A DNA stretch of 64,000 nt from Prevotella sp. E2-28 (GCF_022024055.1 NZ_CP091788.1:1178001-1242000); one strand, 5' to 3'. Counted from the first letter of the stretch, positions 1-8,412 are shown. The notes: generated from the letters alone by a model not told the origin. Program-made: numbers and translations.

Positions 1-1099
1 TCAGTTCATTACCGTCCATTTCAGGCATAGTAACGTCAGAGACAATCATGTCGAGGTCTTGTTTCTGGATAATCTCAAGGGCTTGTCGGCCATTTGTAGC
101 TGTCCGTATGTTATATTTATTGCATAGCAATGTCTTCATCAGCATCAGCAATTCCTCGTTATCCTCTACAAGCAATATGTTATACAACCCTTCCTGATCG
201 CCGTAGGTGGTAGGCACAATCTGTTGCTCTGGAACCAGTTCCAATGCGCGGATGTCAATAATCGTCTTGCGTGGCTTTGTTGGGTCAAAGGCATGCTGTT
301 CGTCAATCTGTGCAGGCGTATAAACCTCTTTGCTGATGGGTATGGTGACGGTAAACACAGTACCTTTGCCCTCTTCGCTTTTGCAATCTATGGTTCCGTT
401 GTGCAAATAGACCAACTCACGTGTCAATGCTAATCCCAAACCAGTACCGTTTACTTGCATCCATCGGTAGTCTCCGTCATAATAGCGTTGGAACAAACCT
501 TTGATTCTGCCCGCAGGGATGCCAATACCATTATCACTCACCTGTATGGTAATCTGGTTGAAATTCTTGTTAGTCCATACTTTGAGACTTACAATTCCCT
601 TTGTTTCCGTGAATTTCGCTGCATTTGATAGCAGGTTGTATATGATTTTGTCTATCTTGTCAGTATCAATCCAGCCCATCATGGACTTTGGATCGCATTG
701 AATAGTGAAGTTCAGCCCTTTTTTATACATCAAAGGTTCTATGCAGAGTGCAGTTTGACGGATATACTCCATGACATCACCCTGTGAGACGCGGAGCTTA
801 AGCTCACCAGCCTGTGACTTAGTGGTTTCTAATATCTGCTGAAGTAGGCGCGTCATACGTTCTACATTCAGTTCCATCAATGCATAGTCCTTTGTAAATT
901 TAGGCTCTTGCTCTCGTAATTTTTCTATTGATGCTGAAATAACAGTCAATGGCGTCAATAATTCGTGTGATATATTGGTAAAGACCAGGTTCATCTGTAG
1001 TCGATTGTGTATGCGAACGCTTCTTCTATAGATAAACCACCCTCCAATAAGTAGAATTATCGTTAATATAATACTTATTATAATAATATAGGTATTCAC
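1..1099 (-). CDS. Hybrid sensor histidine kinase/response regulator, C-terminus cut by window edge
   Basis: The reverse strand reads from a GTG at 1099 to the edge without a stop. It gives one membrane helix at the extreme N-terminus (isoleucine-rich, about residues 2-20), a HisKA dimerisation helix with the phospho-acceptor motif SHELLTPLT, an HATPase_c domain (DNGIGIP and GTGLGLAL boxes), and a receiver domain beginning LYNILLVEDNEE with the phospho-Asp region MIVSDVTMPEMDG. A DNA-binding output domain may lie beyond base 1. An in-frame TAA seven codons upstream of the GTG and a TAACTTCG -7-like box near 1160 support this start. The protein therefore lacks the large periplasmic sensor usual for Bacteroides hybrid systems. 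It autophosphorylates and passes phosphate to its own receiver. The signal is unknown and may come from a partner. Confidence 0.85.
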   Translation of the reverse strand, partial: MNTYIIIISIILTIILLIGGWFIYRRSVRIHNRLQMNLVFTNISHELLTPLTVISASIEKLREQEPKFTKDYALMELNVERMTRLLQQILETTKSQAGELKLRVSQGDVMEYIRQTALCIEPLMYKKGLNFTIQCDPKSMMGWIDTDKIDKIIYNLLSNAAKFTETKGIVSLKVWTNKNFNQITIQVSDNGIGIPAGRIKGLFQRYYDGDYRWMQVNGTGLGLALTRELVYLHNGTIDCKSEEGKGTVFTVTIPISKEVYTPAQIDEQHAFDPTKPRKTIIDIRALELVPEQQIVPTTYGDQEGLYNILLVEDNEELLMLMKTLLCNKYNIRTATNGRQALEIIQKQDLDMIVSDVTMPEMDGNEL

Positions 1100-1285
1100 T
1101 GGTAGTTGGTTTTATGTTTAGATTTCGTCAGCGAAGTTACTAATATTTTTCTATTCGTGCAAGATTTTGTTCCAAAAAGTTTAAAATGGGGTTTATTTTT
1201 CGTTAAATTAGGTTGAAAAATCGACAAATGTCAAAATTTAAACTTTAATTAACAAAAGTTGAACCATTCTTTTCGTTTTATGTCT

Positions 1286-1380
1286 TATCTTTGCAACGTA
1301 AAAAGATTTTTAATGGTTAAGGTTTATGGTTGATTAATTTAGTTATGAAAAAGTCTCGCTGTGAAGCGGGGCTTTTTTTG
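1286..1380 (+). ncRNA. Candidate short transcript: promoter plus terminator with no gene between
   Basis: A TATCTTTG -7 box at 1286-1293 is followed only about 75 nt later by a strong intrinsic terminator. The interval holds a six-codon reading frame (ATG at 1312, peptide MVKVYG) but no ordinary gene, and the neighbouring genes both lie on the other strand. The simplest reading is a small RNA of about 80 nt. An attenuated leader whose gene has been lost is an alternative. I do not recognise an RNA family. Confidence 0.4.
1349..1380 (+). terminator. Rho-independent terminator
   Basis: Bases 1349-1360 pair with 1365-1376 in a 12-bp stem (two G-T pairs) around a GTGA loop, and the 3' arm runs into seven T residues. 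The U-tract is on the plus strand, so it ends transcripts moving rightward. It lies downstream of the lone promoter at 1286 and 70 nt before the convergent Hsp20 stop codon. Confidence 0.8.
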
Positions 1381-1447
1381 TTATCAAAAAATAGGCAGCA
1401 TCCATATCAGGGTGCTGCCTATTACGTTTTTAAATAAAATGACTTTT

Positions 1448-1870
1448 TTACGAGACTTCAATAGCCTTTGTAACTTTCTGTTTAGGTTCTGTCTTCGGCA
1501 TGGTGACGGTCAGTATGCCGTCTTCTACCTTGGCAGAAATCTGATCCTTCATCACATCATCTGGCAACGTGTAGCTTTGCTCATAGTTTGAGTAGTTGAA
1601 CTCGCGGCGCAGATAATGATGGTGCTTGTCCTCATGTTTATGCTCTTCCTTATTCTCAATGGCAATGGTAAGGTTGCCCTCGTCATTGATGGCCACACGA
1701 CAATATTCTTTTTTGATGCCTGGAGCTGCAAGTTCCATCGTATAGGCCTTATCACTCTCCTTGACATTGACTGCTGGTGCTGTACTATTGGCACGAGGCA
1801 TAAAATCAGTGTTTAGGAAATCTTCAAACAAAGTTGGCATCCAACTGTTCTGAAACATTACTGGTAACAT
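1448..1870 (-). CDS. Small heat-shock protein, Hsp20/alpha-crystallin family
   Basis: ATP-independent holdase chaperone of about 140 residues that binds unfolding proteins in the cytoplasm. The alpha-crystallin domain starts near residue 30 (VNVKESDKAYTMELAAPGI) and ends with the strand GILTVTMPK, the C-terminal beta-strand signature of the family. The N-terminus (MLPVMFQNSWMPTLFEDF) matches the usual Bacteroidetes form. A longer frame opens at 1885, but that codon overlaps a GGAGG located 8 nt before the ATG at 1870, so 1870 is the better start. This is one of very few genes here with a convincing Shine-Dalgarno sequence, which fits rapid stress-induced translation. Confidence 0.93.
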   Translation of the reverse strand: MLPVMFQNSWMPTLFEDFLNTDFMPRANSTAPAVNVKESDKAYTMELAAPGIKKEYCRVAINDEGNLTIAIENKEEHKHEDKHHHYLRREFNYSNYEQSYTLPDDVMKDQISAKVEDGILTVTMPKTEPKQKVTKAIEVS

Positions 1871-1902
1871 AATCAATACCTCCAATTATACTTTTAGTTT
1901 AA

Positions 1903-2031
1903 CAATGTTCTTATTCGATTGCCTCAGCATTTATTGCATTGGCTTTCGCAGTACTAAATGCAACTTACATGCCGAATGACAAAGTGGCACGCAGAATAGG
2001 TCAGGATGGCATCGTTTTTAAACCATTATAA
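1903..2031 (+). other. Orphan reading frame with signal-like hydrophobic stretch; possible gene remnant
   Basis: Between TAA codons the plus strand keeps one open frame of 42 codons. It encodes a hydrophobic stretch (IASAFIALAFAVLNA) followed by a polar tail that ends VARRIGQDGIVFKPL. The composition looks coding, but there is no good start: only an internal ATG (tail alone) or non-standard codons. It could be the end of a deleted gene or chance. No promoter box lies in front of it. Confidence 0.2.
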
Positions 2032-2111
2032 ACATTGCTGCCAATTCATTAAACTACATTAAACATTGCGTGAAACTGATGTCATAGGAATCTTTTTTCA
2101 CGGATTATATG

Positions 2112-2119
2112 TACCTTTG
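2112..2119 (+). promoter_or_regulatory. -7 promoter box TACCTTTG of the metallopeptidase gene
   Basis: TACCTTTG fits the Bacteroidetes -7 consensus. Transcription would begin only a few bases before the ATG at 2129, giving an almost leaderless mRNA. The box lies inside the longer frame that opens at 2066 and so rules out that start. Confidence 0.65.
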
Positions 2120-2128
2120 CAGTCAGAA

Positions 2129-2698
2129 ATGAGCATATTAGTAACATACAGAATAACCAGTCGCCTGTCAATGCGCATCGTAAAGAACGGTGATGTGCAT
2201 GTATCGGCACCAATAGGATTGCCTCGCGCAAAGGTGGAGGCATTTATCCTGGAACATCGCGACTGGATTGATGAGGCCAGGAAAAAGACAAGCAACAGTC
2301 AGAAGCAACGCAGAGAGTTCTATGGCCAGTTGCCTCTGACCTCACGTGCTCAGGCCGATGAAGCACTGAAGCGCTTGAAGGCATTGGTGGAGCCTATGGT
2401 AGAACATCATGCCAAAATTATGGGAGTTCGTCCGAGCCTTGTCTATTATAAACCAACAATCTCGCGTTGGGGACAGTGCAACCTGAAAGACCGCAGTATC
2501 TGCATATCTGCCTATGTGCTATTGTTGCCAGATTGGTGTGTGGAGCATGTCGTGGTACATGAGTTGTGCCACCTGTTGGAACCCAGTCATAATGCCCGTT
2601 TCCATGCTTTGATGGATAAGTACTTCCCCCGTTGGCGTGAGGCACGTAAGGAGACCCGCAGAATCAGCCGGATGCAAGGCCGTGCTGATGAAGAATAG
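2129..2698 (+). CDS. YgjP-type zinc metallopeptidase (DUF45)
   Basis: A 189-residue cytosolic protein of the YgjP/DUF45 family, related to WLM and SprT metalloproteases. The zinc site is plain: HELCHLL gives the HExxH-like pair of histidines plus a third downstream in EPSHNARFHALMD. A conserved SRWGQC motif (about residue 110) precedes it, as is usual for the family. E. coli YgjP has been reported as a UTP pyrophosphatase, so a protease role is not assured. The gene stands alone between an oppositely transcribed Hsp20 gene and a convergent unknown gene. The start at 2129 is set by the promoter box nine bases upstream. Confidence 0.88.
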   Translation: MSILVTYRITSRLSMRIVKNGDVHVSAPIGLPRAKVEAFILEHRDWIDEARKKTSNSQKQRREFYGQLPLTSRAQADEALKRLKALVEPMVEHHAKIMGVRPSLVYYKPTISRWGQCNLKDRSICISAYVLLLPDWCVEHVVVHELCHLLEPSHNARFHALMDKYFPRWREARKETRRISRMQGRADEE

Positions 2699-2707
2699 CG
2701 TAATCTC

Positions 2708-3238
2708 CTATTGCATCTTAGTCATGTGATACCCCATTCGCTTCAACTGCATGGCAGCTCCATACAGGTAAAGTTGATGCAGACAGGCCACGTAGCCATT
2801 AAAAGCCTCCTTGGTGCCAGGTTCAAGATGTTGGCGCATCAAGGCATTATAGACCCTTGAGGCACATTCGCCTGTCACCTTTTCTAATACAGTATAGTCA
2901 ATGCCTTGCAGTAAAAGAACTTCTTCACGAATATACTCATCCATAGCATCATAGCCTCGCTTGTCACGCATATAGATGTAAAGGTCCTCTATTTTTGAAT
3001 AGATTTCCCATTCCGTGTCCCACATCTTAGCAACGGCCATGCCGATATACATCATCCAGCCGAGTGATGCAGAAGGGAAATTATTAAATTCCTTGATGCC
3101 ATCGGGTAGATACGCCTGAGCTATCGTCTCCCATTTCTCTTCTACATCAGGACATTCTGGTAGGCGTTCATCCACCTCTTTTATACTTAATAGGAATTGA
3201 TGTAAGTCTTTACGTAATTGCTCTTCAAAGTTTTCCAT
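2708..3238 (-). CDS. Conserved hypothetical protein, helical, 176 residues
   Basis: I do not recognise a named family. The protein is acidic and mostly helical, opens MENFEEQLRKDLHQFL, and has a conserved-looking centre rich in aromatics (SLGWMMYIGMAVAKMW). It has no signal peptide or clear membrane segment. A TAACTTTG box (complement of 3263-3270) lies about 25 nt upstream of the ATG at 3238 and overlaps the farther TTG at 3265, so 3238 is preferred. It stands alone and converges on the metallopeptidase gene with a 9-nt gap. Confidence 0.6.
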   Translation of the reverse strand: MENFEEQLRKDLHQFLLSIKEVDERLPECPDVEEKWETIAQAYLPDGIKEFNNFPSASLGWMMYIGMAVAKMWDTEWEIYSKIEDLYIYMRDKRGYDAMDEYIREEVLLLQGIDYTVLEKVTGECASRVYNALMRQHLEPGTKEAFNGYVACLHQLYLYGAAMQLKRMGYHMTKMQ

Positions 3239-3262
3239 ATACCTTATCCTTGTAACCAGATG

Positions 3263-3270
3263 CAAAGTTA
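3263..3270 (-). promoter_or_regulatory. -7 promoter box TAACTTTG
   Basis: Reverse strand TAACTTTG, followed by GCA, about 25 nt before the ATG of the hypothetical gene at 3238. It decides the start codon of that gene. Confidence 0.6.
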
Positions 3271-3325
3271 CGAAATAAATTGCAAATACATGCCGTCTTT
3301 TGCATTCTTTTTACAGTTTCTGGTC

Positions 3326-3671
3326 CTATAACTGGATGATAATCCTTTGATACGACTTCAGTTTAAATGCCCCATTGTCGCTCACTTCGCAGATGAGGTG
3401 TAGCGTCTGTCCTTGTGCATCATCAGGGATGTGAACATTGACAACGCTCTTATTAGCATTATCAATAGTGAGTTTGGCGGTGCCAATCTCTTGCTGCTGC
3501 CACCAATGGAATTTGATGGCGTTGCCGTCAGGATCTTTTGACTTCGAAGCATTCAGGCGAATCTGTACACACCACCAATCGTGGCTTCAGCGCAGCTTCC
3601 TCCTTCGCCGTTCCCGTTGTTGCCATACCTGTCAGTCCCAACAACAGTGCTATGATCCTTGTCTTATTCAT
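3326..3671 (-). pseudogene. DUF1593-like secreted protein reduced to its two ends by an internal deletion
   Basis: The reverse strand starts with a secretion signal (MNKTRIIALLLGLTGMATTG) and then KPRLVVCTD, the first beta-strand motif of DUF1593 (nucleoside-hydrolase-like, cellulose-binding-type) proteins. It then jumps, one frame off, to QIRLNASKSKDPDGNAIKFH and WWQQQEIGTAK, which is the C-terminal immunoglobulin-like part of the same family, and ends normally at TAG 3326. The middle, roughly 1 kb in an intact gene, is missing, and the junction near 3575 also shifts the frame. Its ATG overlaps the stop of the Nudix gene, so the gene was once coupled to that operon. Family assignment rests on recognition of both ends. 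Confidence 0.72.
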
Positions 3672-4051
3672 ACGTTCTTTATTTTATCTACCACCTCTAA
3701 ATCCGCAGGCAGCCATTTTACGCTATCCAGTTCATCTTTAGTAAGCCATTTCGCTGCTTCATGCTCATTTAGATGCAGCGCTTCTGTAAGCAGGGAGCAG
3801 AGGTAGCAATGCATTTTGAGGTGAAAGGCAGGATAATCATACTCCACTGTACAAAGGAACCTATCCACACTAATCTCCGTTGATAGTTCCTCGCGAATCT
3901 CCCGCTTCAATGCTTCCTCAGGTGTTTCCCCAGCCTCCATCTTTCCGCCAGGAAACTCCCACCAGTCCTTAAAATCACCATATCCTCGCTGAGTGGCGAA
4001 AATCTTATCTTCTTTGCGAATAATTGCTGCTACGACTTCTATCTGTTTCAT
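3668..4051 (-). CDS. Nudix hydrolase, MutT/NudG type
   Basis: A 127-residue pyrophosphohydrolase of the MutT/CTP-pyrophosphohydrolase group that would remove oxidised or non-canonical nucleoside triphosphates. The Nudix box runs from GGKMEAGETPEEALKREIRE into EEL at about residues 35-58. The glycine normally found after EE-x is replaced by serine (EELSTE). The metal-binding glutamates are intact. The ATG shares one base with the stop codon of the helicase gene upstream, and its own TGA overlaps the start of the broken DUF1593 gene. A Nudix gene next to a DUF3427 helicase is a recurrent arrangement and suggests joint work on damaged or foreign nucleic acid (inference). Confidence 0.9.
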   Translation of the reverse strand: MKQIEVVAAIIRKEDKIFATQRGYGDFKDWWEFPGGKMEAGETPEEALKREIREELSTEISVDRFLCTVEYDYPAFHLKMHCYLCSLLTEALHLNEHEAAKWLTKDELDSVKWLPADLEVVDKIKNV

Positions 4052-6432
4052 TATCCAACTGCCATTTTCTGGGCCTTGTCCAAAATAAAACCAGGAATGT
4101 TATTGTGTAATTTCCAAGTAACAGTAATAGGATTGTCTCCATGAGAATCGACGTAATCAACTAATCCTAAACAATAATATGGGGGTACAAATCCATATGC
4201 ATCTTTTTTGTTTTCTCTAATAAAGAGAATAAACTTTCGCCCATTCTGTTTTTGTTCAGAATAACGACGACCTTTATTAAAATGATTAGCAGTGTGTTGT
4301 GATTGCCAATTAAACAAAGATTCGCTGATTGCGAAATCCTTATATTGAGTACTTGGAGAGAAATCCTTATCACTCTTATTTAGTGTCACCCAAAGTAATT
4401 CAACATTTATATCATTAAGACTGAACACACCCGCCTGCTGATTTCCAGCTAAACTTACATCTGTTTGCTTGTTGAATATGGTTAGCTGTTCCTCTTGTGT
4501 ATAACAGCCAAAAAGTTCAAGAACGTTGTCTTCTCCCAGTTCTGGTATTGGTCTTGTTGTTATAACAATATGCTCTGACAGGTATTCTATTATCTGTTTT
4601 AATTCGTCAACAAAAATAGCATATTTGGAAAATCTTTTCAACCCTTCATCTACACTACTAAAGCCAAATTCAGTAATAGGTCTAGAATATAGACGATAAT
4701 AAAACATCAACGCAAACATATTGTTGCGACTATTGTGTTCGTATTCAAAATTATTTTCAAGAAGATTTCGAATAAACTTCAGATAACTAATAGAATTAAT
4801 ATGAATAAACCTATACATATTCTTCTCAAAGACCCTTGTGAAATTGTCCATAGAATAGGTCAGCATGCCAGCTTCTCGCAAGAGTGCATTCCAGCATCTG
4901 GTTTTGTAGATGACGCGTATATCCAAGTCGAATTGTGCCAAGAAATTTGGCAAGTTCAATATTTTGTCGTTGTTTACCCTAAACTGCCTAACTTCTTGTT
5001 TGAGACGATTTAGATTAAAGATGGCCGACTTGATGTTGCTGATAATGTACTCACGTGCCAGTTTATCCATAGTAATGGTGCACCCACGGGGTAGCATCGT
5101 GAAGCTCTCGGCCACAGCGCCTTTGAGGGCTGTCGTAGTAACATTCTTCGACTTAGGAATCAGCGCCCTAAAACGACTCTCATAGCTATAGTTCACATGA
5201 GCTTGGGCCACAAAGTCAAGCACCGTCAAACATTCCTTGTCTGCTGCAAGACGCAAGCCACGGCCTAATTGTTGCAAGAATATTGTTAGACTCTTTGTGG
5301 GGCGTAGGAACAGTACAGTATCAATCTCTGGAATATCAATACCTTCATTGTAAATATCAACAACACAGAGGTAGTTTATCTTCTTTGCCTTAAACTGACG
5401 CAGAATATCTTCACGACGTTCTTGGCTGTCATCACCAGAAAGCATGGCGGCACGATAGCCTGCCAAACTCAATCCGGCAGCAATATCGCGTGCATGATCA
5501 AGCCTTGCACAGAAGCACAGCGCACGACAACCATGTTCATCTGACAGGTATCGTGGCAATGACTCTGTGATAAGCCTCAGTCTATCAGGTGTATTCAACT
5601 TTCTCACCAATTCGTTCTCATCGTATCCACCTTGAGTCCAGGTAATATGTCTAAGGTCTGTTTTGGGATCGCCTACACAAAAATATTGGAATGGTGATAG
5701 AAGCATGTTGTCGATGGCCTCCGGCAAACGCAATTCTGCTGCAATTCGCTGGTTAAAGTTCGACAGGTTCACACCATCGGCACGCTCTGGTGTTGCTGTC
5801 AGACCCATCAGGATCTTTGGTGTGAACAGGTCGAAAACCTTCTGATAACTCGTCGTTGGACTATGATGAGCCTCATCCACCACGATGTAGTCATAGTAGT
5901 CGGCTCCACACCTGCGGAATGTATCAAGATTGGAATTGAACGATTGAATGGAAATAAACAAGTGGCTAAGATCTCCAGATGCAGATGGTCTATGGTCGCC
6001 AACCCAAAGTTCACCAAATGTGCTATCGTTCAAAACAGAACTAAATGTATTGATAGACTGCTCCAAGATTTCCTTACGATGGGCTACGAAAAGGAGCCGA
6101 TGCCGCTGATTTGTATCATAGAACCGTTTGTAGTCGAAAGCTGCGATAACTGTCTTACCTGTACCTGTTGCGGCTACAATCAGATTCTTATAACTATGAT
6201 GTATTTCGCGTTCTACCGTCAGTTTATCGAGGATGGCTTTCTGATGCGGCAGCACATGATATTTATGAAGAATGCGTCCAACACTTCTGTTGACTTCTTT
6301 TCGTTCTGAAATAGCAGCTACAAAACGTTCGTAGTCGTAATCCTCGAAATTGTCGCTGTTCCAGTAAGTGTCAAATGTAGCAAGCGCTTTCTGAATGATA
6401 TGTGGATTCTCCTGATTGGTGATGCATTCCAC
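4051..6432 (-). CDS. DEAD/DEAH helicase with DUF3427, C-terminal part of a frameshifted gene
   Basis: 793 residues from a GTG at 6432. Helicase motifs: AATGTGKT (Walker A, about residue 87), VVDEAHH (motif II), GLTATP (motif III) and QQLGRGLRL (motif VI). The C-terminal 350 residues match the DUF3427 region that follows this helicase type. In intact relatives a phospholipase-D-type nuclease domain is fused at the N-terminus. Here that domain lies in another frame immediately upstream (6318-7202), and the two frames meet at a GLEWN / ITNQENPH junction. One missing base near 6425-6430 explains it. The GTG may allow reinitiation, giving a separate helicase subunit. Otherwise the gene is dead. 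Confidence 0.82.
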   Translation of the reverse strand: MECITNQENPHIIQKALATFDTYWNSDNFEDYDYERFVAAISERKEVNRSVGRILHKYHVLPHQKAILDKLTVEREIHHSYKNLIVAATGTGKTVIAAFDYKRFYDTNQRHRLLFVAHRKEILEQSINTFSSVLNDSTFGELWVGDHRPSASGDLSHLFISIQSFNSNLDTFRRCGADYYDYIVVDEAHHSPTTSYQKVFDLFTPKILMGLTATPERADGVNLSNFNQRIAAELRLPEAIDNMLLSPFQYFCVGDPKTDLRHITWTQGGYDENELVRKLNTPDRLRLITESLPRYLSDEHGCRALCFCARLDHARDIAAGLSLAGYRAAMLSGDDSQERREDILRQFKAKKINYLCVVDIYNEGIDIPEIDTVLFLRPTKSLTIFLQQLGRGLRLAADKECLTVLDFVAQAHVNYSYESRFRALIPKSKNVTTTALKGAVAESFTMLPRGCTITMDKLAREYIISNIKSAIFNLNRLKQEVRQFRVNNDKILNLPNFLAQFDLDIRVIYKTRCWNALLREAGMLTYSMDNFTRVFEKNMYRFIHINSISYLKFIRNLLENNFEYEHNSRNNMFALMFYYRLYSRPITEFGFSSVDEGLKRFSKYAIFVDELKQIIEYLSEHIVITTRPIPELGEDNVLELFGCYTQEEQLTIFNKQTDVSLAGNQQAGVFSLNDINVELLWVTLNKSDKDFSPSTQYKDFAISESLFNWQSQHTANHFNKGRRYSEQKQNGRKFILFIRENKKDAYGFVPPYYCLGLVDYVDSHGDNPITVTWKLHNNIPGFILDKAQKMAVG

Positions 6433-7202
6433 TCCAAGCCTTTTGTCAGAGCCGAACGCGACATGTTTGAAGAACCAATGTATGCTGTATTCATGCCACT
6501 CTCCCTAACAAAGATGTAGGACTTGGCATGCAAGCGGTCTAAGTCACAATTATACGATACTTTTATATCAACTTTACTTGGTGCAAGTTGCTTTAGAAAA
6601 TCTACAGCCTTAGGCTCGCTGGCCCCCATGTAGGTGGTAGTGATGAGTTTCAATTTGGCATTTGGTTTGCCAAGGAACTCGCGCAGGGCATTCTCAAAGA
6701 TTCTGACACCTGAAAACCTTACGAATGCTACTATCCAATAGATTTCGTCAGCAGTCTGAATATCACGTTCTATCTCACCGTCAATCGAAAGATCAGTATT
6801 ACTGCCTGTAAACAGGTTGCTGACAGTATAACCTGACAAAGGGCGCATCGTGACACGTTGCTTGGCTTGTTCCTTGGTAAGTCCAGCCATATCGACGATA
6901 CCACTCAACAACTCTTCTTGATTTGTCAGCAGACTATCATCAATGTTGCATTGCCAGTTTTTATCGATGTAGTTAAGTATGTCATTGATGAACTGAAATC
7001 TGCCATCAAGAGATTCAAAGAGGGAGTCATCAGAAAGCAGGCTATTGATAATCTTTGCAATATAGTTGGTCAGCAGCTTTGGTGCCTCACTAGAATCAAT
7101 GCTGTCCGTAAAGACATATTTATTCGACAGAGCCTCCAACTTCTTCTTCAGAGCCTCATATATTAGCGATTCGTATATACCAGACTTCAGTTCCATTAGC
7201 AT
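6318..7202 (-). CDS. PLD-like nuclease domain, N-terminal part of the frameshifted DUF3427 helicase
   Basis: The first 260 residues form an N-terminal helical region followed by a phospholipase-D fold. The HxK motif is LHAKSYIFV, followed by YIGSSNMSRSALTKGLEWN, the typical end of this nuclease domain. After WN the frame leaves the family and the last 35 residues (SPIRRIHISFRKRLLH...) are junk, while the expected continuation is found in the overlapping frame starting at 6432. An AAGGA lies just before the ATG at 7202. In intact relatives PLD, helicase and DUF3427 form one chain of about 1,050 residues. A sequencing or assembly error is possible. Confidence 0.78.
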   Translation of the reverse strand: MLMELKSGIYESLIYEALKKKLEALSNKYVFTDSIDSSEAPKLLTNYIAKIINSLLSDDSLFESLDGRFQFINDILNYIDKNWQCNIDDSLLTNQEELLSGIVDMAGLTKEQAKQRVTMRPLSGYTVSNLFTGSNTDLSIDGEIERDIQTADEIYWIVAFVRFSGVRIFENALREFLGKPNAKLKLITTTYMGASEPKAVDFLKQLAPSKVDIKVSYNCDLDRLHAKSYIFVRESGMNTAYIGSSNMSRSALTKGLEWNASPIRRIHISFRKRLLHLTLTGTATISRITTTNVL

Positions 7203-7221
7203 TTTTCCTTATATTTCTTTG

Positions 7222-8016
7222 TCAAGTTTCAAGAGTACTCGGCTTTGAGAACTTCACAATGCAATCAATACAAGTCGGTCTGCCTGTCAGTTCGTCGATG
7301 AACACGTTAGCGGGGTGCATATCCTCCAAAGCTAAGCGTTCAGAAATGTAGTTCACACCCTGCCCCTGCCAATTGTCACGGAAGCCCTTTTCCGCAACCA
7401 TAGCGTCTATCTCGTCTTTGGTTGCAAGGCGTTGGCAGCGAATGTATGGTTGTGTGAGCACAATGCGTAACAAAGTGTCACTATCACGAGTAAAACCGAT
7501 GACCCTCATTGCTGTCTCAGGGAAGAGATAATTATGCAGGGCAACAGCTTCCAAAGCCTTATTTGTAGTAGAGTAAATGGAGGTACGCTCTTTGGCTACT
7601 GAGGGGTCACCTTCTTTGTAATACACCTTGGCCTCTGCACCTTGGGCAATCATAGGGCCAAAGTTCTTTTGGATAATGCTATCTGAGTTTTCAAACCAAA
7701 GGCCTTTTGCTCTGGCCCACTCTTCAAGCAGACGTTCTTGTTCCTCGTCTATCTGCCAATTGGCTGGGCAGCTTCCTTCGCTGCTTTCAGCATTGCTACC
7801 TGTTGTAAGGCTTCTTCGCGCGTAGCTGACGACGATGGACGCCCCAATGAGAGGCGCGCCTCCCTTGCAGAGTCCTGCATGCTCTGATAGAGTAAATCCA
7901 ATAAAATCTTTTCTTCCATATAGTATGTCGTTTGTTAAATCGTCTATCTTTTGCAACGTTTCTTCAGAAAAACCGCTTGCTGCAATGGCGACATATATAA
8001 CATCTAATTCGTTCAT
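7222..8016 (-). pseudogene. Polyvalent-protein-kinase-like gene, N-terminal third out of frame
   Basis: The C-terminal 170 residues match the kinase-like domain common in mobile-element polyvalent proteins: AQGAEAKVYYKEGD (glycine-loop equivalent), ALHNYLFPETAMRVIGFTRD and LEDMHPANVFID (catalytic-loop equivalent), ending CIDCIVKF. The first 32 residues also look natural (DVIYVAIAASGFSEETLQKI). Between them (7749-7919) this frame looks random, while the neighbouring frame encodes a natural helical peptide from an ATG at 7919 (MEEKILLDLLYQSMQDSAR...) up to a TAG at 7749. The likely history is two overlapping genes, the second frameshifted near 7750. Transcribed from a TATCTTTG box at 8038-8045, together with the helicase and Nudix genes. 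Confidence 0.6.
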
Positions 8017-8037
8017 CTATTTTATTATGTTAGACTG

Positions 8038-8045
8038 CAAAGATA
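8038..8045 (-). promoter_or_regulatory. -7 promoter box TATCTTTG for the kinase-helicase-Nudix operon
   Basis: Reverse strand TATCTTTG followed by GCA, 22 nt before the ATG at 8016. The downstream genes on this strand (7202, 6432, 4051, 3671) are separated by fewer than 25 bases or overlap, so this box probably drives all of them. Confidence 0.6.
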
Positions 8046-8199
8046 CAAAGTTATTTTTAAAATAAAGCATTTGCAAGAAAAAAAACATATTATTTAATAG
8101 TAAGGATAGCAAGACGGGTTAAATAAGCCTGGATTTTCCTGGCATTTGCTAAATGGCTTGTAAGAATAAAAACAAACTCGTTACCTTTGCACAAAAACA

Positions 8200-8412
8200 A
8201 TGAACAAAAAAGCAATTGAAGAAGTTTTAGAGAGTGAAGCCCTGCTCGAAAGGTTTGTGGAAACATTAGTTGATGAAATCAACAATGACGATGATGCCTA
8301 CTACAAGAAAGGCAGGCAGTTGCTGGAACTATGTCTTACCGATGAAAATGCCGATGATTTCTTTATCGCCATTTGCGGATGGCGTGTCGATAGCCTTTTA
8401 GAGAAGTTGTAA
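8200..8412 (+). CDS. Small acidic hypothetical protein, 70 residues
   Basis: I do not recognise it. The 70-residue product is acidic and predicted helical, with the stretch VDEINNDDDAYYKKGRQLLEL and a C-terminus WRVDSLLEKL. It has no signal peptide or membrane segment. A TACCTTTG box at 8182-8189 lies 10 nt before the ATG, giving a near-leaderless transcript, which supports a real gene. It precedes a long repeat-rich spacer and has no operon partner. Confidence 0.6.
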   Translation: MNKKAIEEVLESEALLERFVETLVDEINNDDDAYYKKGRQLLELCLTDENADDFFIAICGWRVDSLLEKL

